A stretch of 64,000 nucleotides of DNA from Candidatus Planktophila lacus (GCF_002287925.1 NZ_CP016769.1:186001-250000), one strand, 5' to 3'. Shown: positions 1-9,513, counted from the first letter of the stretch. The notes: generated by a model from the letters alone, not told the origin. Made by a program: numbers and translations.

Positions 1-677
1 TCGGAGTTCGCAACGGATGGCCGGGCGCTTGCGCTGAAAAACTTCTTGTTCCAGAACGCGCGCTACACCTACTCCCAGATTCAATCGATGATGCAATCGG
101 CGCACTAATCGAACCTGCTGGCAATTCACTTCGCGCAGTTGAAGCAGCACTTGCCGGCCCTGGAAAAGAAATCTTGATCTACGGAACTGGCACCATCGGA
201 CTTCTCTGCGCACAACTTGCCCAAGCTGCAGGTGCCAACGTGCACCTAGTAGGACGAAACGAACGAACCATAAAACTCGCTCATGAAATCGGAATCAAAA
301 ACGCAGGAACTGATTTGATAAAACCAAGAACTGGCTTTGACGGAATCATTGATGCAACCAATCACAAATCTATTCCGCACGAAATAGTTCAGGCTGTTGA
401 ACCGGGCGGGCGCGTTGTGTACATCGGCATCTCGGGAGAGCCAAGCCTCATCGATTCACGCGATCTGGCGCTGAAAGATGTAACCGCAGTCGGAATTCTC
501 TCTGCATCTCCTGGCCTTAAAGGTGCCATTGAAATCTTTGCGCGCGGTGAAGTAGATCCTCGCCCGCTTATTGCTGCAACAATTTCACTTAATGAAGTTC
601 ACGTTGTCTTTATGGGCAAGCGTCCAAAAGGCGCCGGTGATGGCCCAAAGATCCATATCGATCCCCGGATGAAGTAA
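1..677 (+). CDS. Zinc-type medium-chain dehydrogenase, 5' partial
   Basis: Open reading frame with no stop from base 3 to the TAA at 675-677, so the true start lies left of the window; any ATG inside, such as the one at 174, is internal. What remains is the end of the GroES-like catalytic domain (an IEPAGNSLRAVEAA segment, where MDR enzymes carry their EP motif) followed by the NAD(P)-binding Rossmann fold opened by GTGTIG. This is the sorbitol/threonine/alcohol dehydrogenase family; the substrate cannot be told because the zinc-ligand region is cut off. An SDR follows after 9 nt, so the two probably form a catabolic operon for a sugar, polyol or hydroxy acid (inference). Confidence 0.85.
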   Translation, partial: GVRNGWPGACAEKLLVPERALHLLPDSIDDAIGALIEPAGNSLRAVEAALAGPGKEILIYGTGTIGLLCAQLAQAAGANVHLVGRNERTIKLAHEIGIKNAGTDLIKPRTGFDGIIDATNHKSIPHEIVQAVEPGGRVVYIGISGEPSLIDSRDLALKDVTAVGILSASPGLKGAIEIFARGEVDPRPLIAATISLNEVHVVFMGKRPKGAGDGPKIHIDPRMK

Positions 678-686
678 GGAATAGAA

Positions 687-1448
687 ATGACCAGCACTTC
701 ATCAGTTGAATTCAACGGCCAAGTAGTCGTTATCTCAGGCGCAGCAACCGGTATCGGCAAAGCCAGCGCACAGTTAATCGCTGCACGTGGTGCAACCGTT
801 ATCGCACTCGATTTCAACGCCGCAGCACTTAATGAACTTTCAAAAGAGCTTTCACTTGCTGCAAACCAAAGCCACGTCTGCGATATTTCTAGCCAAGACC
901 AGATTGATAAAGCGATCTCAGCAATCTTGAAGGACCACGGCAAGATCGATGCGTTAGTTAATACCGCGGGAATAGTCGGTCCATCAAATACCGTAGTTGA
1001 AGATGTTAATTGGTCAGACTTTGAAAAGGTCTTGCAAGTAAATCTCTACGGAGCAATCTGGCTTACTCAAGCGGTGATTCCTTCAATGAAAGATAAAAAG
1101 TACGGCCGCATCGTGCACCTGGCGTCAATCGCAGGTAAAGAAGGAAACCCAGGACTTTCTCCTTACAACACTTCAAAAGCAGGCATGATTGGTTTTGTTA
1201 AAGGTGTAGCGAAAGAGATTGCGCCACACGGCGTTGTTATCAATGCACTTGCACCGGCTGTAATTAGCACGCCGATGAATTCAAATACCAGCGAAGAAAC
1301 CTTGAAGTACATGATCAGCCGAATCCCAATGGGGCGTGTTGGTCAGCCTGAAGAAGTCGCCGAGATCGTTGCCTTTATGGCATCCAAGGCGTGCTCATTT
1401 ACAACGGGCTTTACCTTCGATGCCTCCGGCGGAAGAGCTACTTACTAA
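687..1448 (+). CDS. SDR-family oxidoreductase (FabG-like)
   Basis: A 253-residue short-chain dehydrogenase/reductase. It shows the classical nucleotide-binding GAATGIG near residues 15-21, the NTAG structural motif near residue 92, and a YNTSK catalytic Tyr-x3-Lys near residue 160, preceded by the expected serine. The start ATG is preceded by an AAGGA-type ribosome binding site about 6 nt away. It follows the partial medium-chain dehydrogenase with a 9-nt gap and is probably co-transcribed. FabG-like sequences in such settings usually act on sugars or hydroxy acids rather than in fatty-acid synthesis; the substrate is unknown here. Confidence 0.9.
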   Translation: MTSTSSVEFNGQVVVISGAATGIGKASAQLIAARGATVIALDFNAAALNELSKELSLAANQSHVCDISSQDQIDKAISAILKDHGKIDALVNTAGIVGPSNTVVEDVNWSDFEKVLQVNLYGAIWLTQAVIPSMKDKKYGRIVHLASIAGKEGNPGLSPYNTSKAGMIGFVKGVAKEIAPHGVVINALAPAVISTPMNSNTSEETLKYMISRIPMGRVGQPEEVAEIVAFMASKACSFTTGFTFDASGGRATY

Positions 1449-1451
1449 TTC

Positions 1452-2426
1452 CTAACTAGCAGACGACTTTTTCTTGTAACCCGCAGGGCACTTTGGACTT
1501 AAATTTGAGATCTTTTTTGTGAGTTTACCTTTGATGCAGATAATGGTGATCTTCTTCGCTGCTGGCTTCACTGGCGCTTGCGTTGGCGTTGGAGCAACAG
1601 CACCCACATAACTAAAAGCTGATTCGACGAGTTCTATGTTTGCACTAGGTAAACCCTGAGTTGCGACGCAGACTATGTTGCAGGTCTTTGTGCAACCAGC
1701 ACCATTACTCGAACTCTGGGAGCCAACGTAAATCAGCTTTCCGGAGACTTCTTTCAGTAGAGGAGAGCCTGAATCGCCCCCACAAATTGTCTTGTCAACT
1801 GAAATTTTAGTGACAGAGAATGTTCCTTTGACCAAGGAATCAAATTGATTGGGTACTTCCTTGCTAAATACCGTTGTTAATTGATTAGGGGTAGGGCTTG
1901 TTTCCCTGCAAGGAGGTGACTCCACTAATGCTGTGCAGCCGTAGCCAACATGCATAACTGAAGATTCCTCAGACATCCAAGTATTCACCTGCACCAAATT
2001 AGCAATCTCTAGTGTTTGAGTATTTGGGAAAGGCGATTTCAAAACGATAATTCCAAAATCATTTTGATAAGGAAAACTTGCCATTGAGAAGTTTGCGGGA
2101 ATGAAATGTTTCTCACCTTGAATTCGGAGAGTCTTCGTATCTCGTAAATCTGTTCCTGGCGCAGAAATCCAAAAACTTTCAGCGGGCCTAGTAAGACAGT
2201 GCGACGCTGTCATAACTATTCGGGGAGCAACTAGGGCGCCGCTACAGCCTGCCAAGGTAGCGCTTTGAGAATTTAATAAGCCTACAACTATTGTGTTATT
2301 AGTTGCGGGAGTTCCCCCGTAGATTGCGATTGCTGGTATGCCACTTGAGACAAGCGTGAACGCAAGAAAGGCAGCGACAATTGTTGTAATTCTTGCCTTG
2401 GTCACAAAAGGATTATTGGTTTTCAT
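1452..2426 (-). CDS. Secreted trypsin-like serine protease (S1) with C-terminal tag
   Basis: An exported S1-family endopeptidase of 324 residues from the ATG at 2426 (an in-frame TTG lies 9 nt upstream). It begins with a basic N-terminus and a hydrophobic signal segment. The catalytic triad is visible: His in TASHC, Asp in NDFGIIVL, and Ser in GGDSGSP. Several cysteines could form disulfides. After the protease domain comes a Pro/Thr-rich linker and a terminal tag (C-I-K-G-K ... K-C-P-A-G-Y-K-K) also found on three other secreted proteins of this window. It is convergent with the SDR gene (3 nt apart) and stands alone. Upstream there is no convincing ribosome binding site. Confidence 0.9.
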   Translation of the reverse strand: MKTNNPFVTKARITTIVAAFLAFTLVSSGIPAIAIYGGTPATNNTIVVGLLNSQSATLAGCSGALVAPRIVMTASHCLTRPAESFWISAPGTDLRDTKTLRIQGEKHFIPANFSMASFPYQNDFGIIVLKSPFPNTQTLEIANLVQVNTWMSEESSVMHVGYGCTALVESPPCRETSPTPNQLTTVFSKEVPNQFDSLVKGTFSVTKISVDKTICGGDSGSPLLKEVSGKLIYVGSQSSSNGAGCTKTCNIVCVATQGLPSANIELVESAFSYVGAVAPTPTQAPVKPAAKKITIICIKGKLTKKISNLSPKCPAGYKKKSSAS

Positions 2427-2517
2427 GCCCAACAAGTCAATACCTGCAAGGCAGATTTCTGACTAAGCAGTACTTCGCAAAACTAGGGCCAACTGTTAAT
2501 CAGTCAGGAATCACTAA

Positions 2518-2994
2518 TTAATAAGCAGTTGCGGCTTTAATATCTACTTTGATCTCTTTGCCATTAGGTGCGGTGTAAGAAACGGTGTCACCGATCTTTG
2601 CGCCCATAACAGCTGAACCAAGTGGAGATTTCTCGCTATAAACGCTTAAGTCTCCTGATGCGATTTCGCGAGAACCGAGTAAGAATTTTTCTTCATCGCC
2701 AGCAATGATTGCGGTGATAACCATGCCAGGACCAACGGTTCCATCTTCAGAAGCTGGTGGAGTTCCGATGTGTGCGTTCTCGAGCATCTGCTTGAGTTGG
2801 CGAATACGCGCTTCCATCTTTCCTTGTTCATCGCGCGCAGCGTGATAGCCGCCGTTCTCCTTTAGATCTCCCTCTGCGCGAGCAGCCTCAATCTTTGCCG
2901 TGACTTCTTTACGGCCAACGTTCTCGAGGTTCTCGAGTTCGGCGCGTAAGCGATCAGCGGCTTCTTGGGTAAGCCAAGTTTGTGGGGTACTCAT
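2518..2994 (-). CDS. greA: Transcription elongation factor GreA
   Basis: GreA rescues backtracked RNA polymerase by stimulating transcript cleavage. The 158-residue protein has the N-terminal coiled coil with the acidic tip in the GDLKENGGYHAARDEQ stretch (tip Asp and Glu retained) and a C-terminal FKBP-like domain ending in a typical IGD-SYTAPNGKE-like segment. The ATG at 2994 is preferred over an in-frame TTG at 3003. There is no Shine-Dalgarno sequence, but TACCGT lies 8 nt upstream of the ATG on the coding strand, suggesting a leaderless mRNA. It sits next to DUF4307 as in mycobacteria. Confidence 0.97.
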   Translation of the reverse strand: MSTPQTWLTQEAADRLRAELENLENVGRKEVTAKIEAARAEGDLKENGGYHAARDEQGKMEARIRQLKQMLENAHIGTPPASEDGTVGPGMVITAIIAGDEEKFLLGSREIASGDLSVYSEKSPLGSAVMGAKIGDTVSYTAPNGKEIKVDIKAATAY

Positions 2995-3018
2995 AAGGGG
3001 CAACGGTATACGAAGTAA

Positions 3019-3408
3019 TTATTCGGCGCGACAACGAGCGATGCTGGCAGTGAACGGCGCTGAGCGTGTGGGAATGGCAGTTACTTGCTGGCTAAAGCGC
3101 TCACCTGCAGGGATAGTGTCATCAATTTGGCCAACAACGCTTTTATCTTGATCTAAAGCTTTTAGCGTGCAGATAACTACTTGATCTGAATCTGTGCGAT
3201 TTATTGAATAGCGAAGAGAAATCTCTTTTTCACCTGTTACTTCAAATGAAATTAATTGGCTACTTATTGATGGATTTGCATGATGAAGTCCTGCCCAGAA
3301 AATCCACAGAAGTCCAACGATAGAAATAGCAAAGGCATATGCAACCCAACGATTTCCGCCGGCTTTACCGTAGCGATCTTCGTAGGAAAACTCCTGCGCT
3401 TCTTTCAT
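3019..3408 (-). CDS. DUF4307 membrane protein
   Basis: A 129-residue protein with a short cytoplasmic N-terminus containing the RYG signature, one transmembrane helix at about residues 22-41, and an extracytoplasmic domain with two cysteines, one close to the C-terminus. This matches the actinobacterial DUF4307 family, commonly the neighbour of greA. The function is unknown. It is transcribed with greA (24-nt gap). The coding strand has CATAAT 6 nt before the ATG, a good -10 box for a leaderless transcript, and the gene is divergent from the small gene at 3434 with only 25 bp between start codons. Confidence 0.85.
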   Translation of the reverse strand: MKEAQEFSYEDRYGKAGGNRWVAYAFAISIVGLLWIFWAGLHHANPSISSQLISFEVTGEKEISLRYSINRTDSDQVVICTLKALDQDKSVVGQIDDTIPAGERFSQQVTAIPTRSAPFTASIARCRAE

Positions 3409-3433
3409 GAGTTGATTATGGCATGATTAGGGT

Positions 3434-3577
3434 ATGCGAGAAACTGTAGATCAAGGCTGGCCCGGATCACTTACCGTTTTATTTCTCTGTATATCAGTTG
3501 CCTTTTTGCTGCGTAGTTTCTACAAGCGTTACATGCGTATGAACGCCCGCAAAGATGAAAACCCAACCGATAATTAA
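3434..3577 (+). CDS. Small single-pass membrane protein, 47 aa
   Basis: A 47-residue reading frame: a short N-terminus with WPGS, one hydrophobic helix at about residues 12-27, then a basic RSFYKRYMRM segment and a polar tail. Small proteins of this design (hydrophobic helix followed by an Arg-rich R-x-x-x-R-x-x-R-x stretch) are common beside DUF4307, SURF1 or uppS genes in Actinobacteria. The frame overlaps the SURF1 start by 23 nt, and it is the only gene that would fill the space between the divergent DUF4307 start and SURF1. A CATGAT element lies 6 nt before the ATG. Function unknown. Confidence 0.65.
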   Translation: MRETVDQGWPGSLTVLFLCISVAFLLRSFYKRYMRMNARKDENPTDN

Positions 3578-4271
3578 AAAGTTTTTTCAAGGCGCTGCAG
3601 TAATTTCGCTGGCGCTAATTTTTATAGCCTTGGGTAATTGGCAGTTAGATCGCTCAGTAATTGTTAAAGAGTTAAATGCCGCAGCCAAAGTCATTGATCC
3701 AAAGATCTATTCACTAGGTGAACTAGCAAAACCTTCGGTAACTCTTGATTCAAGAAATGTAAATAAGAGCGTTGCAGTATCTGGGTTTTACGTTGTTAAC
3801 TTCAAGGCGCCGGTCCAGAAAGATATTGATGGCCAGGTAAGTGATTGGGAAGTTGCTTTATTGCAGGTAGATGGTTCTGACCCACTATCTGGAATCTTGG
3901 TAGTTCGCGGGCTCTGGGCAGATCGTTTGAATAACCCAGAGGTTGCGATGTCGACGCGGGTTGAAGTTGTTGGCGCTCTGCAGCCGCATCAAAACGATGA
4001 TCGCGCAGAGAATGTACCTGGGGTTATCTCAAGACTTGATAGCAGCGTTATCGTGGGTCTTACCGATCTTGAGTTATATGACGGATTCGTTGTCACAAAA
4101 TCTGAAAAGACTAGCGCTGGCGATTTAACTCGCGATCGTGTGGTTGCCGCACCTCCTGTTTCTAAAGTGGCCGGTTATTACTGGCAACATATTTCATATG
4201 TAGCGATCTGGTGGCTCATGGCCGCAATCGTTCTTTACCTTCCCTTCTATCGCCGTAGTATTAAGCCATGA
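3555..4271 (+). CDS. SURF1-family cytochrome oxidase assembly protein
   Basis: SURF1 proteins help insert heme a into subunit I of cytochrome c oxidase. The 238-residue protein has the expected two-helix topology: an N-terminal helix running into the diagnostic LGNWQLDR motif (about residues 26-33) and a C-terminal helix with YYWQHISYVAIWW, enclosing an extracytoplasmic domain with a VRGLW segment. It overlaps the small membrane protein upstream and shares an ATGA with the DUF3817 gene downstream, so the group is an operon. It implies an aerobic aa3-type oxidase encoded elsewhere. Confidence 0.93.
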   Translation: MKTQPIIKKFFQGAAVISLALIFIALGNWQLDRSVIVKELNAAAKVIDPKIYSLGELAKPSVTLDSRNVNKSVAVSGFYVVNFKAPVQKDIDGQVSDWEVALLQVDGSDPLSGILVVRGLWADRLNNPEVAMSTRVEVVGALQPHQNDDRAENVPGVISRLDSSVIVGLTDLELYDGFVVTKSEKTSAGDLTRDRVVAAPPVSKVAGYYWQHISYVAIWWLMAAIVLYLPFYRRSIKP

Positions 4272-4567
4272 GCGGTGCGGTAAAGAGATTTCGAGTAATG
4301 GCGGTAATCGCCGGAGTTATGTCCCTGCTTCTCTGGTTTGTTGATCTGCCAGTAGCATACCTGCTTAACAATGAAGACTGGAAAGCCAAAGTCGCCTGGA
4401 TTCCCTTCGTTCACGGCTGGGTCTACGCCGTCTATCTTTTAGCGGCGATCCAATTTTCCGTAAAAGCGCGCTGGGAGTTGCGCCGCGTTATCTGGCTGGC
4501 CCTAGCTGGCACTTTGCCAATTGCTTCATTTATTGCAGAGCGCAAAATTGTTAAGACCTATTCGTAA
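4268..4567 (+). CDS. DUF3817 integral membrane protein
   Basis: A 99-residue hydrophobic protein with about three transmembrane helices, a P-x-VHGW-x-Y-x-VY motif in the second helix, an ARWELRR loop and an AERK ending. This is the pattern of DUF3817, a small actinobacterial membrane family of unknown function. Its start overlaps the SURF1 stop by four bases (ATGA), and its 3' end overlaps the likely uppS start. Co-transcription with SURF1 suggests a role at the respiratory membrane, but nothing in the sequence shows it. Confidence 0.85.
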   Translation: MSGAVKRFRVMAVIAGVMSLLLWFVDLPVAYLLNNEDWKAKVAWIPFVHGWVYAVYLLAAIQFSVKARWELRRVIWLALAGTLPIASFIAERKIVKTYS

Positions 4568-5324
4568 CGCAATTAAATCTGCGCTCTATCCACTTTATGA
4601 GTGGCGGATTGTTAAAGATCTAGATTTCTCAAAGACCCCGCGCCACGTTGGAGTAATTCTCGATGGCAATCGCCGTTTTGCGAAAGAGAATCCAAGTCCT
4701 GTCGATCCCAAGGGCCATCGCCGTGGGGCGAGCAAGATCGTGGAATTTCTCGGCTGGTGCGATGAAGCCCAAGTAGAAGTTGTAACGCTCTGGCTTTTAT
4801 CTACTGAAAACTTTAAGCGCACCCCTGAAGAGTTAGATGGCTTGCTCAAGATTATTGGCGATACTGTCGATGAACTTTGCGCAACTGGTAAGTGGAATAT
4901 CAAGGCCGTTGGAGCACTCGATTTATTGCCGCCTTGGCTAAGTGAAAAGCTGGCGAGCCTGCCTCCTGTAATCGATGGCGGAGTCGAAGTAAACGTTGCA
5001 ATTGGCTACGGCGGCCGACGCGAAATTGTGGATGCTGTTAAGGGATACCTGCAGGGCAAGAGCGCAACTGGCGCAACGCTAGAAAGCGCAGCCAATGAAC
5101 TAAGCGCCGATGAGATCTCAAAGTTTTTATATACCGCCGGCCAACCCGACCCAGAACTTTTGATCCGCACATCCGGCGAACAACGCCTGGGCGGATTCTT
5201 GTTATGGCAGAGCGCGTTATCGGAGTTCTATTTCTGCGAAGCCTATTGGCCTGATTTCCGCCGCGTTGATTTCTTACGTGCTCTTCGCGCATATTCACAG
5301 CGCCATCGTCGTCTTGGGGCGTAG
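4548..5324 (+). CDS. uppS: Isoprenyl transferase (undecaprenyl diphosphate synthase family)
   Basis: A cis-prenyltransferase that condenses isopentenyl diphosphate onto an allylic primer to give polyprenyl diphosphates for cell-wall carrier lipid. The signature HVGVILDGNRRFAKE carries the catalytic Asp; the WLLSTENFKR and RTSGEQRLGGFLLWQ blocks and the C-terminal SEFYF-WPDF region are also present. No ATG precedes the conserved region; TTG at 4548, behind an AGAG-containing stretch, is the best start (TTG at 4521 and 4533 are alternatives). It overlaps the DUF3817 stop. In mycobacteria two family members share the work; chain length here is not predictable. Confidence 0.93.
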   Translation: MLRPIRNAIKSALYPLYEWRIVKDLDFSKTPRHVGVILDGNRRFAKENPSPVDPKGHRRGASKIVEFLGWCDEAQVEVVTLWLLSTENFKRTPEELDGLLKIIGDTVDELCATGKWNIKAVGALDLLPPWLSEKLASLPPVIDGGVEVNVAIGYGGRREIVDAVKGYLQGKSATGATLESAANELSADEISKFLYTAGQPDPELLIRTSGEQRLGGFLLWQSALSEFYFCEAYWPDFRRVDFLRALRAYSQRHRRLGA

Positions 5325-5461
5325 TTAAGTTTCTCAGTTAATCAAGCGTTAATAAATCGCTATGGCGTGTCGCACTTAAAAGCCGTGCTCTGCGTTCTAT
5401 CTTTTTCTAGTCAGAAGCAAGTCCCATCGGATACAACTAAACAGAATGCGAGAGCTGGCCA

Positions 5462-6790
5462 TTGGCTACTCCAGTATCTTCAAGTAAGAAAAAGAATTTA
5501 ATAAAGACTTACGTCATAGATACCAGCGTTCTCCTGGCAGATCCGAACGCGCTCTCGAAATTTGAAGAGCATGAAGTCATCATCCCAATCGCAGTAATTG
5601 GTGAGCTAGAGACCAAACGCGATCACCCAGAACTTGGATACTTTGCCCGCGCCGCACTTCGCACCCTTGATGATTTACGCGTTTCACACGGCCGCCTCGA
5701 TCAACCACTAGTGATTACCCCAGAAGGCGGCACCCTTTCAGTTGAGTTAAACCACACTGATTTGAGTACCTTGCCTCACGGCTTCTTGCGCGATGGCACA
5801 AATGATTCGCGCATCCTGGCTATCGCAAAGAATTTAATGTCTGATGGAAAACAAGTTGTTCTCGTTACTAAAGATTTGCCCCTTCGCGTTAAGGCATCTT
5901 CAGTTGGCGTTGAAGCGCAAGAGTATTTAGCCGAACTCGTTTCAAATAGTGGCTGGACCGGTATCGAAGAAGTCGATTGCGGTCACAACGTTATCGATGA
6001 GCTCTATGCCTCAGATCGCGCAGATCATGAAGCTGCACATCAATTACCAGTACACACCGGAATTGTTTTACATTCTGAAAAAGGTAGCGCCCTTGCCCGA
6101 GTCACCGCCGACAAGCGCCTGCAGTTGGTGCGCGGTGATCGCAACGCCTTTGGTCTTCACGGTCGCTCCGCCGAACAACGCATTGCACTCGACCTTTTAT
6201 TAGATCCCGATATCGGAATCGTCTCCCTCGGTGGTCGCGCCGGAACCGGAAAGTCAGCGCTCGCGCTTTGCGCCGGCCTTGAAGCGGTTATGGAAAAGCG
6301 CCTCCATAAAAAGGTAATCATCTTCCGTCCGCTCTATCCGGTCGGCGGCCAAGAGCTTGGCTACCTGCCGGGCAGCGAAGGCGAAAAGATGTCGCCGTGG
6401 GCCCAAGCGGTCTTCGATACTTTGGGCGCTCTCGTTTCGGAAGCCGTCATCGAAGAGGTAATGGCGCGCGGGCTAATCGAAGTTCTGCCGCTGACCCATA
6501 TCCGCGGACGTTCGCTCCACGACTCTTTCGTAATTGTTGACGAAGCCCAGTCGCTCGAACGCGGCGTCTTGCTCACCGTCCTGTCGCGAATCGGCCAGTC
6601 CTCACGAGTTGTGCTGACCCACGACGTCGCCCAGCGCGACAACCTGCGGGTGGGGCGCCACGATGGCGTCGTCGCGGTCGTTGAAACCCTCAAAGGCCAC
6701 CCGCTCTTTGCCCACGTGACCCTGACCCGAAGCGAGCGCTCGCCGATCGCAGCTCTTGTGACCGAGATGCTCGAAGGACCTATCAGTTAG
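5462..6790 (+). CDS. phoH2: PhoH2-type PIN domain and PhoH ATPase fusion
   Basis: A 442-residue two-domain protein. Residues about 15-150 form a PIN nuclease domain with the acidic residues in [19 protein letters not shown] and TKDLPLRVK. Residues about 240-440 form the PhoH ATPase with Walker A GRAGTGKS and Walker [10 protein letters not shown]. The PIN-PhoH combination is PhoH2, shown in other bacteria to unwind and cleave RNA. The start is TTG at 5462; no in-frame ATG lies upstream. The 137 nt before it contain no gene and no obvious element. Base composition rises in GC toward the 3' half. Confidence 0.93.
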   Translation: MATPVSSSKKKNLIKTYVIDTSVLLADPNALSKFEEHEVIIPIAVIGELETKRDHPELGYFARAALRTLDDLRVSHGRLDQPLVITPEGGTLSVELNHTDLSTLPHGFLRDGTNDSRILAIAKNLMSDGKQVVLVTKDLPLRVKASSVGVEAQEYLAELVSNSGWTGIEEVDCGHNVIDELYASDRADHEAAHQLPVHTGIVLHSEKGSALARVTADKRLQLVRGDRNAFGLHGRSAEQRIALDLLLDPDIGIVSLGGRAGTGKSALALCAGLEAVMEKRLHKKVIIFRPLYPVGGQELGYLPGSEGEKMSPWAQAVFDTLGALVSEAVIEEVMARGLIEVLPLTHIRGRSLHDSFVIVDEAQSLERGVLLTVLSRIGQSSRVVLTHDVAQRDNLRVGRHDGVVAVVETLKGHPLFAHVTLTRSERSPIAALVTEMLEGPIS

Positions 6791-7032
6791 CACCCCTTTT
6801 TAAATCTCACAGTCACAATTCGGACATTACGGACTTCGCCCTAACTGAGCAGGACTTTTGCTCGTCCACAGCCAGCGACTTTCCTGAGAATTTACGCCAC
6901 ACGCAGGCTTTAATTTGCGACATCTCACCCACCTTGCCACCCTTAACTCATTCCCCGCAGGTCATCAACCTATTTTTAGGTCGATGCGCCACGGGCCAAG
7001 GAAGTAAACGAGAGAGAAAGGTAGGGACAGAG
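6791..7032 (+). other. Gene-free leader before the transglycosylase
   Basis: A 242-nt stretch with no convincing gene. It holds a GAGCA/TGCTC inverted repeat near 6848-6864 and a small ACCTA-tttt-TAGGT hairpin at 6968-6981, followed by a purine-rich stretch running into the start codon. Rpf-like and lytic-enzyme genes in Actinobacteria often carry a cyclic-di-AMP (ydaO) riboswitch here, but the conserved GGGGAACC and GGGGUGAAU blocks are absent, so no riboswitch is claimed. Confidence 0.4.
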
Positions 7033-7641
7033 ATGGCAGCGTTAACGGCAAAACTTTTGGGCAACTCCAAATCCCGCGCCCTTTGGACTCTGGTTGCCAC
7101 TTTCATTCTGACGACCGCCGCCCAGCCAACGGCTAATGGTCTCGACTTCCCAACGACAACAAGTCTGGCCTTGCCAACTTCGGCGAAGTTGATGAAATCA
7201 GTTAACTTTAATAACGAGGTCGATCTTTCAGAAGGCGCCGCTCTTTACACCCAGCTCGATGAGAAGGCTGATCTCTTTGCTTCGCAGATGGCGCTCGCCG
7301 CCGCAGTGAGCCAGCAAGTTGAAGCCGCTCGCACAATCATCGGCGCCAAGAAGGTTGCCAAGGCGATCGCGCTAACTGAATATGCCTGGGGCGAAGATCA
7401 GTACCTCTGCCTAAACCGTCTTTGGACTAAAGAGAGCCACTGGAATTACAAGGCTCGCAACAGGGTCTCTGGCGCACATGGAATTCCGCAGGCTCTGCCG
7501 GCATCACGTATGGATGTTGTTTCAACCGATTGGCGAACAAACCCGGTAACTCAAATCCGTTGGGGACTTCGCTATATCGAGGCGCGCTATGACAACCCAT
7601 GTAAAGCATGGGCTAAGTTCAAGCGCAGCAATTACTACTAA
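7033..7641 (+). CDS. Secreted lytic transglycosylase-like protein
   Basis: A 202-residue exported protein. From the ATG at 7033, placed behind a purine-rich AGGGACAGAG ribosome binding region, it has a basic N-terminus and a hydrophobic export segment (about residues 16-35). A variable linker with a predicted helical part follows, then a C-terminal lysozyme-like domain: the catalytic Glu in LWTKESHW near residue 133, the SGAHGIPQALPASRM segment and the NPVTQIRWGLRYIEARY block. This is the SLT/aggregation-promoting-factor-like fold that cleaves peptidoglycan glycan strands. It is convergent with the fumarase gene. A longer frame from 6934 is not supported. Confidence 0.9.
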   Translation: MAALTAKLLGNSKSRALWTLVATFILTTAAQPTANGLDFPTTTSLALPTSAKLMKSVNFNNEVDLSEGAALYTQLDEKADLFASQMALAAAVSQQVEAARTIIGAKKVAKAIALTEYAWGEDQYLCLNRLWTKESHWNYKARNRVSGAHGIPQALPASRMDVVSTDWRTNPVTQIRWGLRYIEARYDNPCKAWAKFKRSNYY

Positions 7642-7651
7642 AAGCTAAGAA

Positions 7652-9310
7652 TTAAACTTCTGATCTCTTGCCGATAGATAAAGGCTTCGAAGTCTCAGCG
7701 AAGAAATCATTGCCCTTATCGTCGACAACGATGAATGCTGGGAAGTCCACGACATCGATTTTGTAGACTGCTTCCATTCCGAGATCTTCAAAATCCAAGA
7801 CTTCAACTTTCTTAATGCAATCCTGGGCAAGGCGCGCAGCTGGTCCGCCGATTGAACCTAAGTAAAAACCACCGTGTGATTTACATGCATCTGTTACAGC
7901 CTTTGAACGATTTCCTTTAGCGAGCATTACAAATGATCCGCCAGCTGCTTGGAATTGTTCGACATAAGAATCCATACGACCTGCAGTTGTTGGACCGAAA
8001 GATCCGGATGCAAAACCTGTTGGAGTCTTGGCAGGACCTGCGTAATAAACGGCGTAATCCTTCATATATTGCGGCAAGCCTTTGCCGGCATCAAGGCCCT
8101 CTTTGATTCGGGCATGTGCCAAGTCGCGAGCAACAACGATTGTGCCGGTTAGTGAAACACGAGTCTTAACTGGGTGCTTAGAAAGTTCGGCGCGCACCGC
8201 ATCCATTGGCTGATTCAAATCAATCTTCACAACGTTATCGTCCAAGTGTGAATCAGTTGTTTCAGGTAAGAAATGCGCTGGATCGCGCTCTAACTCTTCC
8301 AGGAAGATGCCATCTTTGGTGATCTTCGCCTTTGCTTGGCGGTCAGCAGAACAAGAAACTGCAATAGCAATCGGCAGAGATGCACCGTGGCGAGGCAAGC
8401 GCACAACGCGAACATCGTGGCAGAAGTACTTGCCACCAAACTGTGCGCCAATTCCTAGCGTGCGAGTTAGTTCTAGAACCTCTTTTTCAAGTTCAATATC
8501 GCGGAAACCATGGCCGGTTGCGGCATCTCCTGATGTTGGAAGTGAATCTAAATACTTAGTACTGGCGAGCTTTGCAGTCTTAACTGTGTGCTCGGCACTT
8601 GTTCCGCCGATGACAATTGCCAAGTGATACGGCGGGCATGCTGCAGTACCGATAGAACGGAGCTTTTCATCGAGCCAAGTCATAAATGACTTGGGGTTTA
8701 GCACCGCTTTAGTCTCTTGATATAAGAATGATTTATTAGCGCTGCCGCCGCCTTTGGCGATAAACATAAAGTTGTACTCGTCTTGGTGATCTGAGTCAGC
8801 AAAGATTTCGATCTGGGCAGGCAAGTTATTGCCGGTGTTCTTCTCATCCCATGTGGTGACTGGGGCCATCTGCGAATAACGCAGATTTAACTTTGTGTAG
8901 GCGTCGTAAATTCCTTGCGAGATCGCAACTTCATCTTTTGCGGTAGTCAATACATATTGACCCTTCTTGCCCATGACAAGTGCGGTGCCAGTGTCTTGGC
9001 ACATTGGCAGAATTCCGCCAGCAGAAATGTTGGCGTTCTTCAATAGATCCAGCGCCACAAAGCGATCGTTAGGTGAGGCTTCAGGGTCTTTCAAAATGTT
9101 TGCTAGTTGCTGCAAGTGTTCTGCGCGCAGGTAATGCGAGATATCGTGGATCGCAGTTTCGGTAAGTAAAGTTAAAGCCTCTGGCGCAACTTGCAAGAAT
9201 TCGCGATCACCAAGTTTGATGACGCTTACGCCATCTTTACCTATGTTGCGGTACTTAGTTTTATCTTCGCCAATTGGCAGCAAATCAGAGTATGAAAATT
9301 GTGGAGCCAT
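7652..9310 (-). CDS. Class I fumarate hydratase (iron-sulfur)
   Basis: Converts fumarate to malate in the TCA cycle. The 552-residue single chain has fused alpha and beta parts of the iron-dependent class I type, with cysteines expected to hold the 4Fe-4S cluster in MCQDTGT (near residue 105), in AACPPYH and in KYFCHDVR, and a [11 protein letters not shown] block in the C-terminal half. The start codon overlaps the xseB stop by one base (TAATG), so it is the last gene of an xseA-xseB-fumarase operon. Mycobacteria have the unrelated class II FumC in this neighbourhood. Oxygen-sensitive fumarase fits with the SOD gene of the window. Confidence 0.95.
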   Translation of the reverse strand: MAPQFSYSDLLPIGEDKTKYRNIGKDGVSVIKLGDREFLQVAPEALTLLTETAIHDISHYLRAEHLQQLANILKDPEASPNDRFVALDLLKNANISAGGILPMCQDTGTALVMGKKGQYVLTTAKDEVAISQGIYDAYTKLNLRYSQMAPVTTWDEKNTGNNLPAQIEIFADSDHQDEYNFMFIAKGGGSANKSFLYQETKAVLNPKSFMTWLDEKLRSIGTAACPPYHLAIVIGGTSAEHTVKTAKLASTKYLDSLPTSGDAATGHGFRDIELEKEVLELTRTLGIGAQFGGKYFCHDVRVVRLPRHGASLPIAIAVSCSADRQAKAKITKDGIFLEELERDPAHFLPETTDSHLDDNVVKIDLNQPMDAVRAELSKHPVKTRVSLTGTIVVARDLAHARIKEGLDAGKGLPQYMKDYAVYYAGPAKTPTGFASGSFGPTTAGRMDSYVEQFQAAGGSFVMLAKGNRSKAVTDACKSHGGFYLGSIGGPAARLAQDCIKKVEVLDFEDLGMEAVYKIDVVDFPAFIVVDDKGNDFFAETSKPLSIGKRSEV

Positions 9311-9513
9311 TATTGCGCCGGCTTCTTCGCAGCATCTAACTTCTTCTTAGCTCCGTCCAACCATTCTTGGCAGATCTTGGCTAACTCTTCGCCGCGTTCC
9401 CAAAGCTTTAACGATTCTTCTAAAGTGGCGCTGCCATCTTCAAGTGATTCAACGATTTCAGCGAGCTCATCGCGAGCTTCTTCATATGAAGGTTTTCCAT
9501 CTTTAGCAGCCAT
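9310..9513 (-). CDS. xseB: Exodeoxyribonuclease VII small subunit
   Basis: The 67-residue small subunit of ExoVII, which with XseA degrades single-stranded DNA to oligonucleotides. It has the family pattern [19 protein letters not shown] followed by [14 protein letters not shown], two helices forming a hairpin. It lies 9 nt after xseA and overlaps the fumarase start, so the three genes are translationally linked. Confidence 0.95.
   Translation of the reverse strand: MAAKDGKPSYEEARDELAEIVESLEDGSATLEESLKLWERGEELAKICQEWLDGAKKKLDAAKKPAQ

Noticed and set aside
6791-7032. Possible ydaO (cyclic-di-AMP) riboswitch before the transglycosylase
   Set aside because: The conserved GGGGAACC and GGGGUGAAU blocks and the GAACCCG-CAGCUAACC block are not found; only a vague likeness near the 3' end.
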